Assembly (NCBI RefSeq): GCF_003315415.1
Contig: NZ_QNSB01000003.1
Span: 62,001-126,000, forward strand
Direction: 5' to 3'
DNA from: Brevibacterium sanguinis
GTDB lineage: Bacteria > Actinomycetota > Actinomycetes > Actinomycetales > Brevibacteriaceae
Length of the DNA: 64,000 nucleotides
Shown here piece after piece: positions 34,651 through 43,588 of this stretch; positions within the stretch are counted from its first letter, which is position 1, and each line of letters starts with the position of its first letter. The translations under genes were made by a program, and so were the position numbers. The notes under the pieces were generated by a model. That model was not told the origin of the DNA and did not search any database. It saw only the letters and a list, made by a program, of their open reading frames with translations.

Positions 34651-37600
34651 CCGACGCCGACCTCAGGGCCACGCGCAGCCGCGCGCTCGAGACGGCCGTC
34701 GGCGCCTACGACGTCCGCGGTCGGATCCCCGACCAGCTCGACGAGGACATCGTCTTCGCGATCGGCTGGGCGAGTGCCGGGACGATGGGGCGGATGCACG
34801 GGACCGCCGAGGTGGTGGTCGGGCACGACATGCGCCCGAGCTCCGCCGGGTTCGCCCAGGCCTTCTGCGCGGGAGTCGCTGCCGGCGGAGCGACGCCGGT
34901 GCTCATCGGCCTGTGCTCGACCGACCAGCTCTACTTCGCCTCGGGGATCCTCGACCTGCCGGGGGCGATGATCACCGCCAGCCACAACCCCGCCGACTAC
35001 AACGGGATCAAGATCTGCGCCCCGGGCGCCGGAGGGGTCAGCCGCGACTCGGGACTGTCGGAGATCAGGGACCTGGCGGCGGGCGCCCCGGGCTCCTCCG
35101 GACGCGCGGCGACCCCGGTCGACGAGGAGCGCGCGGACGAGGTGCGCCGGCGCTACGTCGAGCGCATCCGGGCACTGACCCGCATCGACACCGTGTCCGA
35201 TCTGAGAGTCGTCGTCGACTGCGGCAACGGGATGGCCGGCAAGCTGATCGGCGAGGTGTTCGGAACCGACGCCGGGTTCGCGCCCGTGCCGTTCACCGTC
35301 ATCGGGCTGTTCACCGAGCTCGACGGTACGTTCCCCAACCACGAGGCCAATCCGCTCAAGCCCGAGAACCTCCTCGACGTGCGCCAGGCGGTCATCGACC
35401 ACGGCGCCGACCTCGGACTCGCCTTCGACGGCGACGCCGACCGCTGCTTCTTCATCGACGAGCGGGGAGAGACGCTGTCCGCCTCGGCGGTGGGCGCCCT
35501 CGTCGCCGGCCGGGAGATCGCCCGGGCCCGGGCCCTGGGACGCGTCGAACCCGCCGTCATCCACAACCACATCACCTCACGCAGCGTGCCCGAGGCGATC
35601 GCGGCCGCGGGCGGCCGGGCCGTGCGGTCGGCCGTCGGCCACTCGGGGATCAAGACCCTGATGCGCGAGGAGCGCGCGGTGTTCGCCTGCGAGCACTCCG
35701 CGCACTTCTACTTCGAGGAGTTCTTCGGGGCGGACTCCGGGATGCTCGCCGCCTGCCACCTCATCGCGGCCCTGGCCGAACGGTCCGGGGACGGCATGCT
35801 CGCCTCCGAGCTCGTCGCCGAGCACGACACCTACCTCCAGTCGGGGGAGATCAACTTCACCGTCGCCGACCCCGCGGCCGTCCTCGCCGACTTCGCCGGC
35901 ATGGCCGCGGACCTCGGCCCGTGCCGGATCGAGCGGATCGACGGGGTCAGCCTCCAGGGCGAGGACTGGTGGGTCAACCTCCGCGAGTCGAACACCGAAC
36001 CCCTCGTGCGCCTCAATGTCGAGGCGGCCGAAGCACGGCAGCTCGAGCGTCTCACCGCCCTTGTCAGCGACGTCGTCACCGGTCATGGCACCGCTCCCGG
36101 TCGCAGCAGCCGTCCCGCCGTCGACCCGCTCCCGGCGCCCGTCCTCTCCGACCCCTCACCCGCTACGGAACCACCACGACACGCAGGAGGCACAGTGCTC
36201 GACCCCACCGACTTCAAGGTCGCCAACCTCGGTCTCGCCGAGGCCGGACGCCACCAGATCCGCCTGGCCGAACGCGAGATGCCCGGGCTGATGTCCCTGC
36301 GCGAGGAGTACGCGGGGTCCCGCCCGCTCGCCGGTGCCAGGATCGCCGGCTCCCTGCACATGACAGTGCAGACCGCGGTCCTCATCGAGACGCTCGTCGC
36401 CCTCGGTGCCGACGTCCGCTGGGCCAGCTGCAACATCTTCTCGACGCAGGACGAGGCCGCGGCCGCAGTCGTCGTCGGCTCCGGCACCCCCGAGGAGCCG
36501 ACCGGGGTGCCGGTCTTCGCCTGGAAGGGCGAGACCCTCGAGGAGTACTGGTGGGCGGCCGACCGGATCTTCGACTTCCCCGACGGCCCCAACCTCATCC
36601 TCGACGACGGAGGCGACGCGACGATGTACGTCCTCGAGGGCGCCAAGGCCGAGGCGGCCGGGGGAGTGCGGACGCCCGGGGACGACGACCCCGCGGAGCT
36701 CACGGCCTTCCTCACCCAGCTGCGGACCTCGCTCGAGGCGCAGCCGGGCCGGTTCACCGCTCTGGCCGCCGGTCTCAGGGGCGTGAGCGAGGAGACGACG
36801 ACCGGCGTCAACCGGCTCTACCGGCTGGCACAGGAGAACAGCCTGCCGTTCCCCGCGATCAACGTCAACGACTCGGTGACGAAGTCGAAGTTCGACAACC
36901 GCTACGGCATCCGCCATTCCCTGCCCGACGGCCTCAACCGCGCCACCGACGTGCTCATCGGCGGGAAGATCGCCGTCGTCGTCGGCTACGGCGACGTCGG
37001 CAAGGGCGCCGCCGAGGCGCTGCGCGGGCAGGGTGCGCGCGTCATCGTCACCGAGATCGACCCGATCTGCGCACTCCAGGCGACGATGGACGGCTACCAG
37101 GTCGACCTCCTCGACGACGTCGCCTCCCAGGCGGACATCGTCATCACGACCACCGGCAACACCCGCGTCGTCGGCGTCGAGGTGCTCCAGAAGCTCAAGC
37201 CCGGCGCGATCGTCGGCAACGTCGGCCATTTCGACGACGAGATCGACCTGGCCGGGCTGGAGCGGATCGAGGGCGTGTCGAAGGTCGAGATCAAGCCGCA
37301 GGTCCACGAGTGGACCGTGCCGGTCCCCGCCGAACTCGGCCTCGACCGCGAGACCACGGACATCCTCGTCCTCTCGGAGGGCAGACTGCTCAACCTCGGC
37401 AACGCCACGGGCCACCCGTCGTTCGTCATGAGCGCGTCGTTCTCCAACCAGGTGCTCGCGCAGATCGAGCTGTGGCAGCGCCACGACCGCTACGACAACG
37501 CCGTGCACCGCTTGGCCAAGGAACTCGACGAGAAGGTCGCCCGACTCCACCTGCCGGCCCTCGGCGCCCGGCTGACCGAGCTGAGCAAGGAGCAGGCCGA

Positions 37601-37655
37601 GTACATCGGCGTCGACGTCGCCGGCCCCTACAAGCCGGAGCACTACCGCTACTGA
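34647..37655 (+). CDS. manB: Phosphomannomutase fused in frame to S-adenosylhomocysteinase
   Basis: 1002-codon open frame. Residues 1-478 are an alpha-D-phosphohexomutase (phosphomannomutase/phosphoglucomutase) converting mannose-6-phosphate to mannose-1-phosphate: the phospho-serine Ser112 in [13 protein letters not shown], the metal loop [12 protein letters not shown], the sugar loop [11 protein letters not shown] and the phosphate loop [12 protein letters not shown]. No stop codon follows. A ~38-residue Pro/Ala/Ser linker (479-516) runs directly into S-adenosylhomocysteinase at residue 517. I checked the junction codons from 36060 to 36197 and none is a stop. An internal AGGAGG and GTG (36195) can also yield free S-adenosylhomocysteinase. 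Whether a fusion is made, or a base error hides a stop, needs testing; the mutase domain itself is certain. Confidence 0.85.
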   Translation: MTDADLRATRSRALETAVGAYDVRGRIPDQLDEDIVFAIGWASAGTMGRMHGTAEVVVGHDMRPSSAGFAQAFCAGVAAGGATPVLIGLCSTDQLYFASGILDLPGAMITASHNPADYNGIKICAPGAGGVSRDSGLSEIRDLAAGAPGSSGRAATPVDEERADEVRRRYVERIRALTRIDTVSDLRVVVDCGNGMAGKLIGEVFGTDAGFAPVPFTVIGLFTELDGTFPNHEANPLKPENLLDVRQAVIDHGADLGLAFDGDADRCFFIDERGETLSASAVGALVAGREIARARALGRVEPAVIHNHITSRSVPEAIAAAGGRAVRSAVGHSGIKTLMREERAVFACEHSAHFYFEEFFGADSGMLAACHLIAALAERSGDGMLASELVAEHDTYLQSGEINFTVADPAAVLADFAGMAADLGPCRIERIDGVSLQGEDWWVNLRESNTEPLVRLNVEAAEARQLERLTALVSDVVTGHGTAPGRSSRPAVDPLPAPVLSDPSPATEPPRHAGGTVLDPTDFKVANLGLAEAGRHQIRLAEREMPGLMSLREEYAGSRPLAGARIAGSLHMTVQTAVLIETLVALGADVRWASCNIFSTQDEAAAAVVVGSGTPEEPTGVPVFAWKGETLEEYWWAADRIFDFPDGPNLILDDGGDATMYVLEGAKAEAAGGVRTPGDDDPAELTAFLTQLRTSLEAQPGRFTALAAGLRGVSEETTTGVNRLYRLAQENSLPFPAINVNDSVTKSKFDNRYGIRHSLPDGLNRATDVLIGGKIAVVVGYGDVGKGAAEALRGQGARVIVTEIDPICALQATMDGYQVDLLDDVASQADIVITTTGNTRVVGVEVLQKLKPGAIVGNVGHFDDEIDLAGLERIEGVSKVEIKPQVHEWTVPVPAELGLDRETTDILVLSEGRLLNLGNATGHPSFVMSASFSNQVLAQIELWQRHDRYDNAVHRLAKELDEKVARLHLPALGARLTELSKEQAEYIGVDVAGPYKPEHYRY
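36185..36190 (+). promoter_or_regulatory. Internal Shine-Dalgarno site for S-adenosylhomocysteinase
   Basis: AGGAGG, 4 nt before GTG 36195, inside the open phosphomannomutase frame. It is one of the strongest ribosome binding sites in the window and argues for independent initiation of S-adenosylhomocysteinase. Confidence 0.75.
36195..37655 (+). CDS. ahcY: S-adenosylhomocysteinase (internal start in fused frame)
   Basis: 486-residue NAD-dependent hydrolase splitting S-adenosylhomocysteine into adenosine and homocysteine, clearing the inhibitor of methyltransferases. Diagnostic stretches are [71 protein letters not shown], the NAD loop [16 protein letters not shown] and the C-terminal PYKPEHYRY. 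It begins at GTG 36195 with AGGAGG upstream, which gives the usual N-terminus. It is also the C-terminal half of the fused frame starting at 34647. Methylation-cycle function next to mtrAB is a conserved actinobacterial arrangement. Confidence 0.93.
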   Translation: MLDPTDFKVANLGLAEAGRHQIRLAEREMPGLMSLREEYAGSRPLAGARIAGSLHMTVQTAVLIETLVALGADVRWASCNIFSTQDEAAAAVVVGSGTPEEPTGVPVFAWKGETLEEYWWAADRIFDFPDGPNLILDDGGDATMYVLEGAKAEAAGGVRTPGDDDPAELTAFLTQLRTSLEAQPGRFTALAAGLRGVSEETTTGVNRLYRLAQENSLPFPAINVNDSVTKSKFDNRYGIRHSLPDGLNRATDVLIGGKIAVVVGYGDVGKGAAEALRGQGARVIVTEIDPICALQATMDGYQVDLLDDVASQADIVITTTGNTRVVGVEVLQKLKPGAIVGNVGHFDDEIDLAGLERIEGVSKVEIKPQVHEWTVPVPAELGLDRETTDILVLSEGRLLNLGNATGHPSFVMSASFSNQVLAQIELWQRHDRYDNAVHRLAKELDEKVARLHLPALGARLTELSKEQAEYIGVDVAGPYKPEHYRY

Positions 37656-37728
37656 GCGCCGCCTCGCGGCACGGCCGACCGCGAGTGTCGAGGTGAAAGA
37701 ACGAACTCTGATAGGGGACAATAGGGGA

Positions 37729-38409
37729 ATGAATGCTCGTATCCTCGTAGTAGATGATGACACGGCTCTGGCCGAGATGATCGGGATCGTTCTCAAGAGC
37801 GAGGGCTTCGAACCCTTCTTCTGCGCCACCGGGGACCAGGCCTTCGACGAGTTCCAGAAGGTCCGCCCCGACCTCGTCCTCCTCGACCTCATGCTGCCGG
37901 GCAAGGACGGCCTCGAGGTCTGCAGGGAGATCCGCGAGGTCTCCTCGGTGCCGATCATCATGCTCACCGCGAAGTCGGACACCGTCGACGTCGTCCTCGG
38001 ACTCGAGTCCGGCGCCGACGACTATGTGCCCAAGCCGTTCAAGCCCAAGGAGCTCGTCGCCCGCGTCCGCGCCCGCCTGCGGATCTCGGAGCCCCAGGCC
38101 CCTGAGCTGCTCACCGTCGGCGATGTCGTCGTCGACGTCGCCGGCCACACCGTGACCAAGGGCGGCGTCCCGATCTCCCTGACCCCGCTCGAGTTCGACC
38201 TCCTCGTCGCGCTGGCCCGCAAACCCTGGCAGGTGTTCTCCCGCGAGACCCTGCTCGAGGAGGTGTGGGGCTACCGCCACGCCGCGGACACGCGACTGGT
38301 CAACGTCCACGTGCAGCGGCTGCGCTCGAAGATCGAACGCGACCCGGAGAAGCCGGACATCATCGTCACGGTCCGCGGAGTCGGCTATAAGGCCGGCCGG
38401 GCGGCGTGA
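37729..38409 (+). CDS. mtrA: Two-component response regulator MtrA
   Basis: 226-residue OmpR/PhoB-type regulator that controls cell-wall hydrolases and division in actinobacteria. The receiver domain has the acidic pair Asp9-Asp10, the phospho-acceptor Asp53 in LVLLDLMLPGKDG, Thr/Lys in MLTAKS and VPKPF. The winged-helix domain shows SLTPLEFDLLVALA, RETLLEEVWGYRHAADTRLVNVHVQRLRSKIE. ATG 37729 gives the standard length; the GTG 36 bp earlier would add 12 non-homologous residues. Its stop overlaps mtrB (GTGA). Confidence 0.94.
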   Translation: MNARILVVDDDTALAEMIGIVLKSEGFEPFFCATGDQAFDEFQKVRPDLVLLDLMLPGKDGLEVCREIREVSSVPIIMLTAKSDTVDVVLGLESGADDYVPKPFKPKELVARVRARLRISEPQAPELLTVGDVVVDVAGHTVTKGGVPISLTPLEFDLLVALARKPWQVFSRETLLEEVWGYRHAADTRLVNVHVQRLRSKIERDPEKPDIIVTVRGVGYKAGRAA

Positions 38410-40337
38410 AGCGGTTCCCGGCCCCGGCCGGAGCAGTGCGCAGCGCCATCGAGGGGATCCGCTCACTGTGGCGCTTCCTCGTGCGCTCGTTCAGCCATTC
38501 CCTGCAGGTGCGGATCGTCGTCCTCACCATCGTCCTCACCTCGGTGGCGATCTTCGGGGTGGGGACGTACATGTCGCAGCAGATCGCTCGTGGGCTCTTC
38601 GACACGCGCCTGCAGTCGCTGTCCTCCCAGGCCGCGACGATCGTCTCCGAACTGCGCGGGCTCGCTCCCGTCGACGGCCATGCCGTGGATCAGGAGACCC
38701 TGAGCTCCCAGCTCAACTCGATCTCCAACCGGTCGACGGGGTCGCTGTTCTCCCTGACCCTGGAGCCGAAGGACCCCAACTCCTCGTTCTCGACGATCAC
38801 CGCGGGCACCGTGACCGGTGACGATCCGCGCGCCTCGGTGCCGGTCAGCGACGAGCTGCGCCGGGCCATCGCGCGCGCCCCGCAGGACGACATGCTCTAC
38901 CAGTCGGTGACGCTGCCGGGATCCTCGGCGCCGGGCCTGCTCATCACCCAGGAGGTCACGATCCCCGGGGCCGGGCAGTTCCAGCTCTACTACCTCGGCG
39001 ATCTCTCCGAACAGCAGGACACCCTCGACTTCGTCCAGAACTCGATGCTCGTCGCCGCCCTCGTCCTCGTCGTCCTCGTCGGTGCGGTCGCGTGGATCGT
39101 CACCCGCCTCGTCGTCACCCCCGTGCGCACCGGCGCCGAGGTGGCCCGCCTCATCGCCGACGGCGACCTCGACGAGCGGATGCCCGTCACCGGCAACGAT
39201 GAGATCGCGGTGCTGGGGGAGAGCTTCAACGACATGGCCGACACCCTCCAGCACCAGATCCAGCAGATGGAGCGGCTCTCCGTGCTCCAGCGGCAGTTCG
39301 TCTCCGACGTCTCCCATGAGCTGCGGACCCCGCTGACGACGATCCGCGCCGCGGCCGACCTCATCTACGACGCCCGCGACGACCTCGATCCGGTCACCGC
39401 CCGCAGCGCCGAGCTGCTCAACTCGCAGGCCGAGCGCTTCGACAGCCTGCTGTCCGACCTGCTCGAGATCTCGCGTTACGACGCCGGCGCCGCGGCGCTG
39501 GTCGCCAAGCCCGTCGACGTCGGGGCCATCGTCACCTCCGTCATCGAATCCGTGTCGATGGTCGCCGAGCAGATGTCGACCCACATCATCGTCCACGCCC
39601 CGTCCTCACCGGTGATGGCCGACGTCGACCGGGTCCGGATCACCCGGATCGTGCGCAACCTCGTCGTCAACGCGATCGAGCACGGGGAGGGCAAGCCGAT
39701 CGACGTCTACGTCGCGTCCAACGCCGAGGCGGTCGCCGTGAGCGTGCGCGACCACGGCGTGGGCATGACCGAGGAGCAGGTCGAGCACGTCTTCGACCGG
39801 TTCTGGCGCGCCGACCCCGCCCGGAAGCGCACCCTGGGCGGATCCGGACTGGGGTTGGCGATCTCGCTCGAGGACGCCCACCTCCACAACGGATGGCTCC
39901 AGGTCTGGGGCAAACCGGGAGAGGGCTCGTGCTTCCGGCTGACCATCCCGCGCCGTCCCGACCAGGAGATCACCTCCTCGCCGCTGCCGCTGCCTCCCCG
40001 GGACGCCCAGATCCAGGGCGCGGCCCTCGTCGCCGGGCCCCTGTCCTCCGACGGATCGGTCCGGATCCAGACCGGATCGATCCCCATCGTCGTCGAGGCC
40101 GAGTTCGACTCGCCGAGCCACGAGGGGTTCGTCGACGAACCCGATGCCGACGCCGACGAGGAGAGGCCATCCGATTCCCCGACGGTCGACACACCCGGGT
40201 CCGGCACGCCAGGGCCGGACTCCTCGGGGCACGGCGCCGGGCACGAGGAGACCGGGACCGCACCCGGGACGGGAGCGACCCGGGCTCCGGCCGCCGACAC
40301 CGACTCCGAACCGAGAGAAGGAGGACTGCAGCGATGA
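38406..40337 (+). CDS. mtrB: Sensor histidine kinase MtrB
   Basis: 643-residue membrane kinase, cognate partner of MtrA. It has a first membrane helix near residues 36-56, an extracytoplasmic sensor to ~205, a second helix (~215-238, LVAALVLVVLVGAVAWIV), a HAMP linker (VTPVRTGAEVARLIADGDLDERM) and a HisKA domain with His304 in FVSDVSHELRTPLTTIR. A HATPase follows with NLVVNAIEHG, DHGVGMTEEQVEHVFDRFWR and GGSGLGLAISLEDAH. The last ~120 residues are acidic and disordered, longer than in mycobacterial MtrB. It is translationally coupled on both sides (GTGA with mtrA, ATGA with lpqB). Confidence 0.94.
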   Translation: MKRFPAPAGAVRSAIEGIRSLWRFLVRSFSHSLQVRIVVLTIVLTSVAIFGVGTYMSQQIARGLFDTRLQSLSSQAATIVSELRGLAPVDGHAVDQETLSSQLNSISNRSTGSLFSLTLEPKDPNSSFSTITAGTVTGDDPRASVPVSDELRRAIARAPQDDMLYQSVTLPGSSAPGLLITQEVTIPGAGQFQLYYLGDLSEQQDTLDFVQNSMLVAALVLVVLVGAVAWIVTRLVVTPVRTGAEVARLIADGDLDERMPVTGNDEIAVLGESFNDMADTLQHQIQQMERLSVLQRQFVSDVSHELRTPLTTIRAAADLIYDARDDLDPVTARSAELLNSQAERFDSLLSDLLEISRYDAGAAALVAKPVDVGAIVTSVIESVSMVAEQMSTHIIVHAPSSPVMADVDRVRITRIVRNLVVNAIEHGEGKPIDVYVASNAEAVAVSVRDHGVGMTEEQVEHVFDRFWRADPARKRTLGGSGLGLAISLEDAHLHNGWLQVWGKPGEGSCFRLTIPRRPDQEITSSPLPLPPRDAQIQGAALVAGPLSSDGSVRIQTGSIPIVVEAEFDSPSHEGFVDEPDADADEERPSDSPTVDTPGSGTPGPDSSGHGAGHEETGTAPGTGATRAPAADTDSEPREGGLQR

Positions 40338-42043
40338 CGACACGACTGCGGATGCTCGCGACAGCCCTGTGCGCGTGCCTCGCGCTCACGGCCTGCGCCT
40401 CCATCCCCACCTCCTCACCCGTCGGCCACATCGACGCGGGCTCGACCCAGCCGGGCGCGAACAGCGCCCGCACCCCCGACGGACCTGCGCCGGGCGCGAG
40501 CGTCGGCGAGATCGTCCGCGGCTTCCTCGCCGCCGGTGCGGGCACCGGGAACAACTTCTCGGTCGCCCGCTCGTACCTCACCGAGGCGGAGGCACAGGAG
40601 TGGAGTCCGCTCGAGTCCGTCTCCCTGCTCCCCACCGATGTCGACCTCGACTCCCTCAACTACGAGGTCACCTCCGACCAGCAGCGCCTCAACCTCTCGG
40701 CGCCGGTGACCGGGCTCGTCAACTCCTCGGGCATCTACCACTCGACGAAGCCGGGAACCCGGTCGAACCTCGAGTTCTCGCTGCGGCAGGAGAACGGGGA
40801 GTGGAGGATCTCCTCGGCTCCCGACGGGCTGCTCATCTCCCAGGCCGCGTTCCGCACGGTCTTCCTCAACTACTCGCTGAAGTTCTTCACCTCCGACTTC
40901 TCCTATCTCGTTCCCGACTCCAGATGGTTCCTCAGGTCCTCCTCGACCCCGACGGTGCTCGTCAACGAGCTGCTCAGCGGGCCTGCCCCCTACCTCACCG
41001 GCGCGGTGGTCACGGCGATCCCCGATGGGGCCGAACTCGGCGACTCGAACGTCGTCACGGTCGAGAACGGAGTCGCCCGCATCACGCTCAACGAGCAGAA
41101 GCCGGCGCCGACGGACCGGGAGAAGGGACTCATCCGCTCCCAGATCGCCTCGACGCTGCAGGCCGTCCCATCGATCTCTAGCGTCGAGCTGACGATGAAC
41201 GGCCAGACCGTGTCCGAGAGCCTGCAGCCGCGGGTCGACTCCTCGGTCAAGGTCGACGGCCCACCGGTGCTGCTCGCGAACGGACGCCTCTCGCGCATCT
41301 CCGGGACCACCGTCACCCCTGTCGAGAACAGCCCCGACCTCTTCGACGCCGAAGCGAGCGACCCGGCCGTGTCCCTCGACGGGTCAGTCTTCTCCTACCT
41401 CGCCGACGGCGGCAGGAAGCTGATGCGACTGAAGGACGACGACCGCGAGCCGGCGACGATCCTCGAGGGCGAGAACCTCGTGGGACCGAGCATCGACCGC
41501 TTCAGCACCGTGTGGACGGCGGAGCAGGACAATCCCGGGGAGATCAGGGCCGTCGGCGATGACGGTGAGGTGTTCGACGTCGGCGCCGACTTCCTCAACG
41601 GTCGGAAGCTGCTCGACCTCGAGGTCTCCCGCGACGGCACCAGGATCGCCCTGCTCAGCACCATCGAGGGCCAGCCGGCGCGCATCGACGTCGTCGGCAT
41701 TCCCCGGGACAACGCGGGCAACCCGACCAACGGGCTCTCGGCGACGCCGATCGAGATGGGATCGATCTTCAACCGGATCGAGGACATCTCCTGGGCGGGC
41801 TCGACCTCCCTCGTGGCGCTCGCGTCGATGGAGCGGAGCGAGCCGGCTCAGCCCTTCCGCATCGACGTCACCGGACCGCCCGAGCAGCTCGGCGAACTCC
41901 CCGACGGCAGCCGGATCTCGGCGGGGGACGACGGCCGGTCGATCCTCGTCACGAGCGAGCAGGGCGAGATCTACTCCTACAACTCCAACGCCTGGCAGAA
42001 GCTCATCGACATCTCGGCGCAGGATCCGTCCTACCCCGGCTGA
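40334..42043 (+). CDS. lpqB: Lipoprotein LpqB
   Basis: 569-residue lipoprotein that modulates MtrB in other actinobacteria. A lipobox LALTAC places the modified cysteine at residue 21. A GerMN-like domain follows (~200-290: LNYSLKFF, LLSGPAPYLTGAVVTAIPDGAEL), then a beta-propeller-like C-terminal half (~310-565). The mtrA-mtrB-lpqB order is diagnostic. The ATG lies in the mtrB stop (ATGA), so membrane kinase and lipoprotein are made together. Confidence 0.92.
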   Translation: MTTRLRMLATALCACLALTACASIPTSSPVGHIDAGSTQPGANSARTPDGPAPGASVGEIVRGFLAAGAGTGNNFSVARSYLTEAEAQEWSPLESVSLLPTDVDLDSLNYEVTSDQQRLNLSAPVTGLVNSSGIYHSTKPGTRSNLEFSLRQENGEWRISSAPDGLLISQAAFRTVFLNYSLKFFTSDFSYLVPDSRWFLRSSSTPTVLVNELLSGPAPYLTGAVVTAIPDGAELGDSNVVTVENGVARITLNEQKPAPTDREKGLIRSQIASTLQAVPSISSVELTMNGQTVSESLQPRVDSSVKVDGPPVLLANGRLSRISGTTVTPVENSPDLFDAEASDPAVSLDGSVFSYLADGGRKLMRLKDDDREPATILEGENLVGPSIDRFSTVWTAEQDNPGEIRAVGDDGEVFDVGADFLNGRKLLDLEVSRDGTRIALLSTIEGQPARIDVVGIPRDNAGNPTNGLSATPIEMGSIFNRIEDISWAGSTSLVALASMERSEPAQPFRIDVTGPPEQLGELPDGSRISAGDDGRSILVTSEQGEIYSYNSNAWQKLIDISAQDPSYPG

Positions 42044-42048
42044 GCCGG

Positions 42049-42054
42049 TACTAT
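42049..42054 (+). promoter_or_regulatory. -10 box of comF (leaderless type)
   Basis: TACTAT, then tccccc, then the comF ATG at 42061. It lies in the 17-bp gap after lpqB and starts immediately beyond its stop codon. Confidence 0.45.
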
Positions 42055-42060
42055 TCCCCC

Positions 42061-42771
42061 ATGGGTCTGCTGGCCGAGCTCGGGGAGCTGCTCCTCCCAC
42101 GCCGCTGCGCCGGATGCGGGCGGGAGAACGTCTCCCTGTGCACCGCATGCCTGCACCTGCTCGCCGGGATCCCGCGGGCGATGGAACCGCGCTACGGGGG
42201 CATCCCGGTGGTGGGGATCGCGGAGTACACCGCCCACCTGTCGCGGATGGTCGTCGGCTTCAAGGACGACGGCCGCCGCGACATCCTCGACCCGCTCGCA
42301 CTCGGGCTTGCCCGTTCCATCACCGCTGCCTTGGAGATGGCTCCGTGTTCGCCCGGACCGGTCCTCGTCATCCCGGCACCGAGCTCGGAGCGTGCCCGGC
42401 GCCGTCGCGGCGGCTCGCACACCGCGGCCCTGGCCCGCCGCACCGCCGCGCTGGCCCCCGAACTGCGGCTGCTCGTCGTCGACGTGCTGCGCGCCCGCAG
42501 GCGCCGAGACCAGGTGGGGCTGGGGGCGCGGGCCCGACAGGAGAACGCGTCGGGAACGCAGCTCCTCGCACCCGGCGCCCGCGAACTGCTCACCCGCCCC
42601 GAGGTGCTCGGCGCCGGTGCGGTGATCCTCGTCGACGACTTCGCGACCACCGGCGCGACTCTGGCGGAAAGCGCACGAATTCTGGCATCAGTGCAGATCA
42701 GACCCGCTGTCGCCGCTGTTCTCGGACTCGGCCGGGGAGGCACTCGATTTGTCTCTCCCTTTACTGTATAA
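42061..42771 (+). CDS. comF: ComF family phosphoribosyltransferase-like protein
   Basis: 236 residues. An N-terminal zinc finger (RRCAGCGRENVSLCTACLHLL, four cysteines in two CxxC pairs) is followed by a type I phosphoribosyltransferase fold with the PRPP-loop sequence VILVDDFATTGATLAESARIL and RRRDQVGLGARARQEN. In naturally competent bacteria ComF acts in DNA uptake; in actinobacteria the role is unknown. Location between lpqB and hpf is conserved. Confidence 0.88.
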   Translation: MGLLAELGELLLPRRCAGCGRENVSLCTACLHLLAGIPRAMEPRYGGIPVVGIAEYTAHLSRMVVGFKDDGRRDILDPLALGLARSITAALEMAPCSPGPVLVIPAPSSERARRRRGGSHTAALARRTAALAPELRLLVVDVLRARRRRDQVGLGARARQENASGTQLLAPGARELLTRPEVLGAGAVILVDDFATTGATLAESARILASVQIRPAVAAVLGLGRGGTRFVSPFTV

Positions 42772-42837
42772 CGGTGACTACCCATCCAAGGGAATGGGAT
42801 CGGATTCATCCGAAGATCGAGTCGCTAAGGACGCATC

Positions 42838-43491
42838 ATGGACATTGTTGTCAAAGGACGTCAACTGACCATCTCCGACAGCTTTCGCGCCCACATCGAG
42901 GACAAGATCGCCAAGGTCGAGCAGCTCGCTCCCCGGGCGCAGCGCGTCGAGGTCCTCGTCGCACACGAGAAGAACACCCGGCAGCCGGAGACCAGCGAGC
43001 GAGTCGAACTCACCGTGGTGGCGAAGGGCCCGGTGATCCGGGCGGAGGCCATGGCAAGCGACAAGTACGCGGCCCTCGATCTCGCCTGGGCGAAGCTGGT
43101 CGAGCGACTGCGCCGGGCCAGGGACCGCAACAAGGTGCCGCGGGCAGGACGGCACCGAAAGGAATCCACCGCCGAGGCGCTGGCCAAGGTCCCGGTCAAC
43201 GATGCTCCCGCCGGCGACGAAGCCCCGGTCGAGGACCAGGCACCGGCGACGGACAAGACCAACGGCCGGATCAGGGCCGAGGGCGATTCCCCGATCGTCC
43301 TGCGCGAGAAGACCTTCGCGGCCGCCCCGATGGGCATCGAGGAGGCGCTCAACCGGATGGAGCTCGTCGGCCACGACTTCTATCTGTTCATCGACGAGGA
43401 GTCGAGCAAGCCCTCGGTCGTCTACCGGCGCAAGGGCTGGAGCTACGGGGTCATCGCGCTCGACCACGAACTCGAGGCCGCCCTCGACTGA
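42838..43491 (+). CDS. hpf: Long-form ribosome hibernation promoting factor
   Basis: 217-residue HPF/RaiA that blocks the decoding centre and dimerises 70S ribosomes into inactive 100S particles in stationary phase. The N-terminal S30AE domain (residues 1-~105) starts MDIVVKGRQLTISDSFRAHIEDKIAKVEQL. A charged linker precedes the C-terminal dimerisation domain (~160-217: PMGIEEALNRMELVGHDFYLFIDEES, VVYRRKGWSYGVIAL). The upstream gap holds a TGTATAAC -10-like sequence at about 42764. A hairpin terminator follows the gene. Confidence 0.93.
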   Translation: MDIVVKGRQLTISDSFRAHIEDKIAKVEQLAPRAQRVEVLVAHEKNTRQPETSERVELTVVAKGPVIRAEAMASDKYAALDLAWAKLVERLRRARDRNKVPRAGRHRKESTAEALAKVPVNDAPAGDEAPVEDQAPATDKTNGRIRAEGDSPIVLREKTFAAAPMGIEEALNRMELVGHDFYLFIDEESSKPSVVYRRKGWSYGVIALDHELEAALD

Positions 43492-43517
43492 CTCTCGCCG
43501 ACCATCGGTCGAGACCC

Positions 43518-43555
43518 ATCGCCGAGGCGGGTGCGAGCGCATCCGCCTCGGCGAT
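43518..43555 (+). terminator. Terminator hairpin after hpf
   Basis: A 13-bp perfect stem (ATCGCCGAGGCGG / CCGCCTCGGCGAT) with a 12-nt loop followed by tctcgtg, 27 bp after the hpf stop. Confidence 0.8.
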
Positions 43556-43576
43556 TCTCGTGTCCGCCCCGTGTCC

Positions 43577-43582
43577 TAGTCT
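43577..43582 (+). promoter_or_regulatory. -10 box of the YcaQ-type gene (leaderless type)
   Basis: TAGTCT, then tgggcc, then ATG 43589. It stands right after the hpf terminator. Confidence 0.55.
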
Positions 43583-43588
43583 TGGGCC

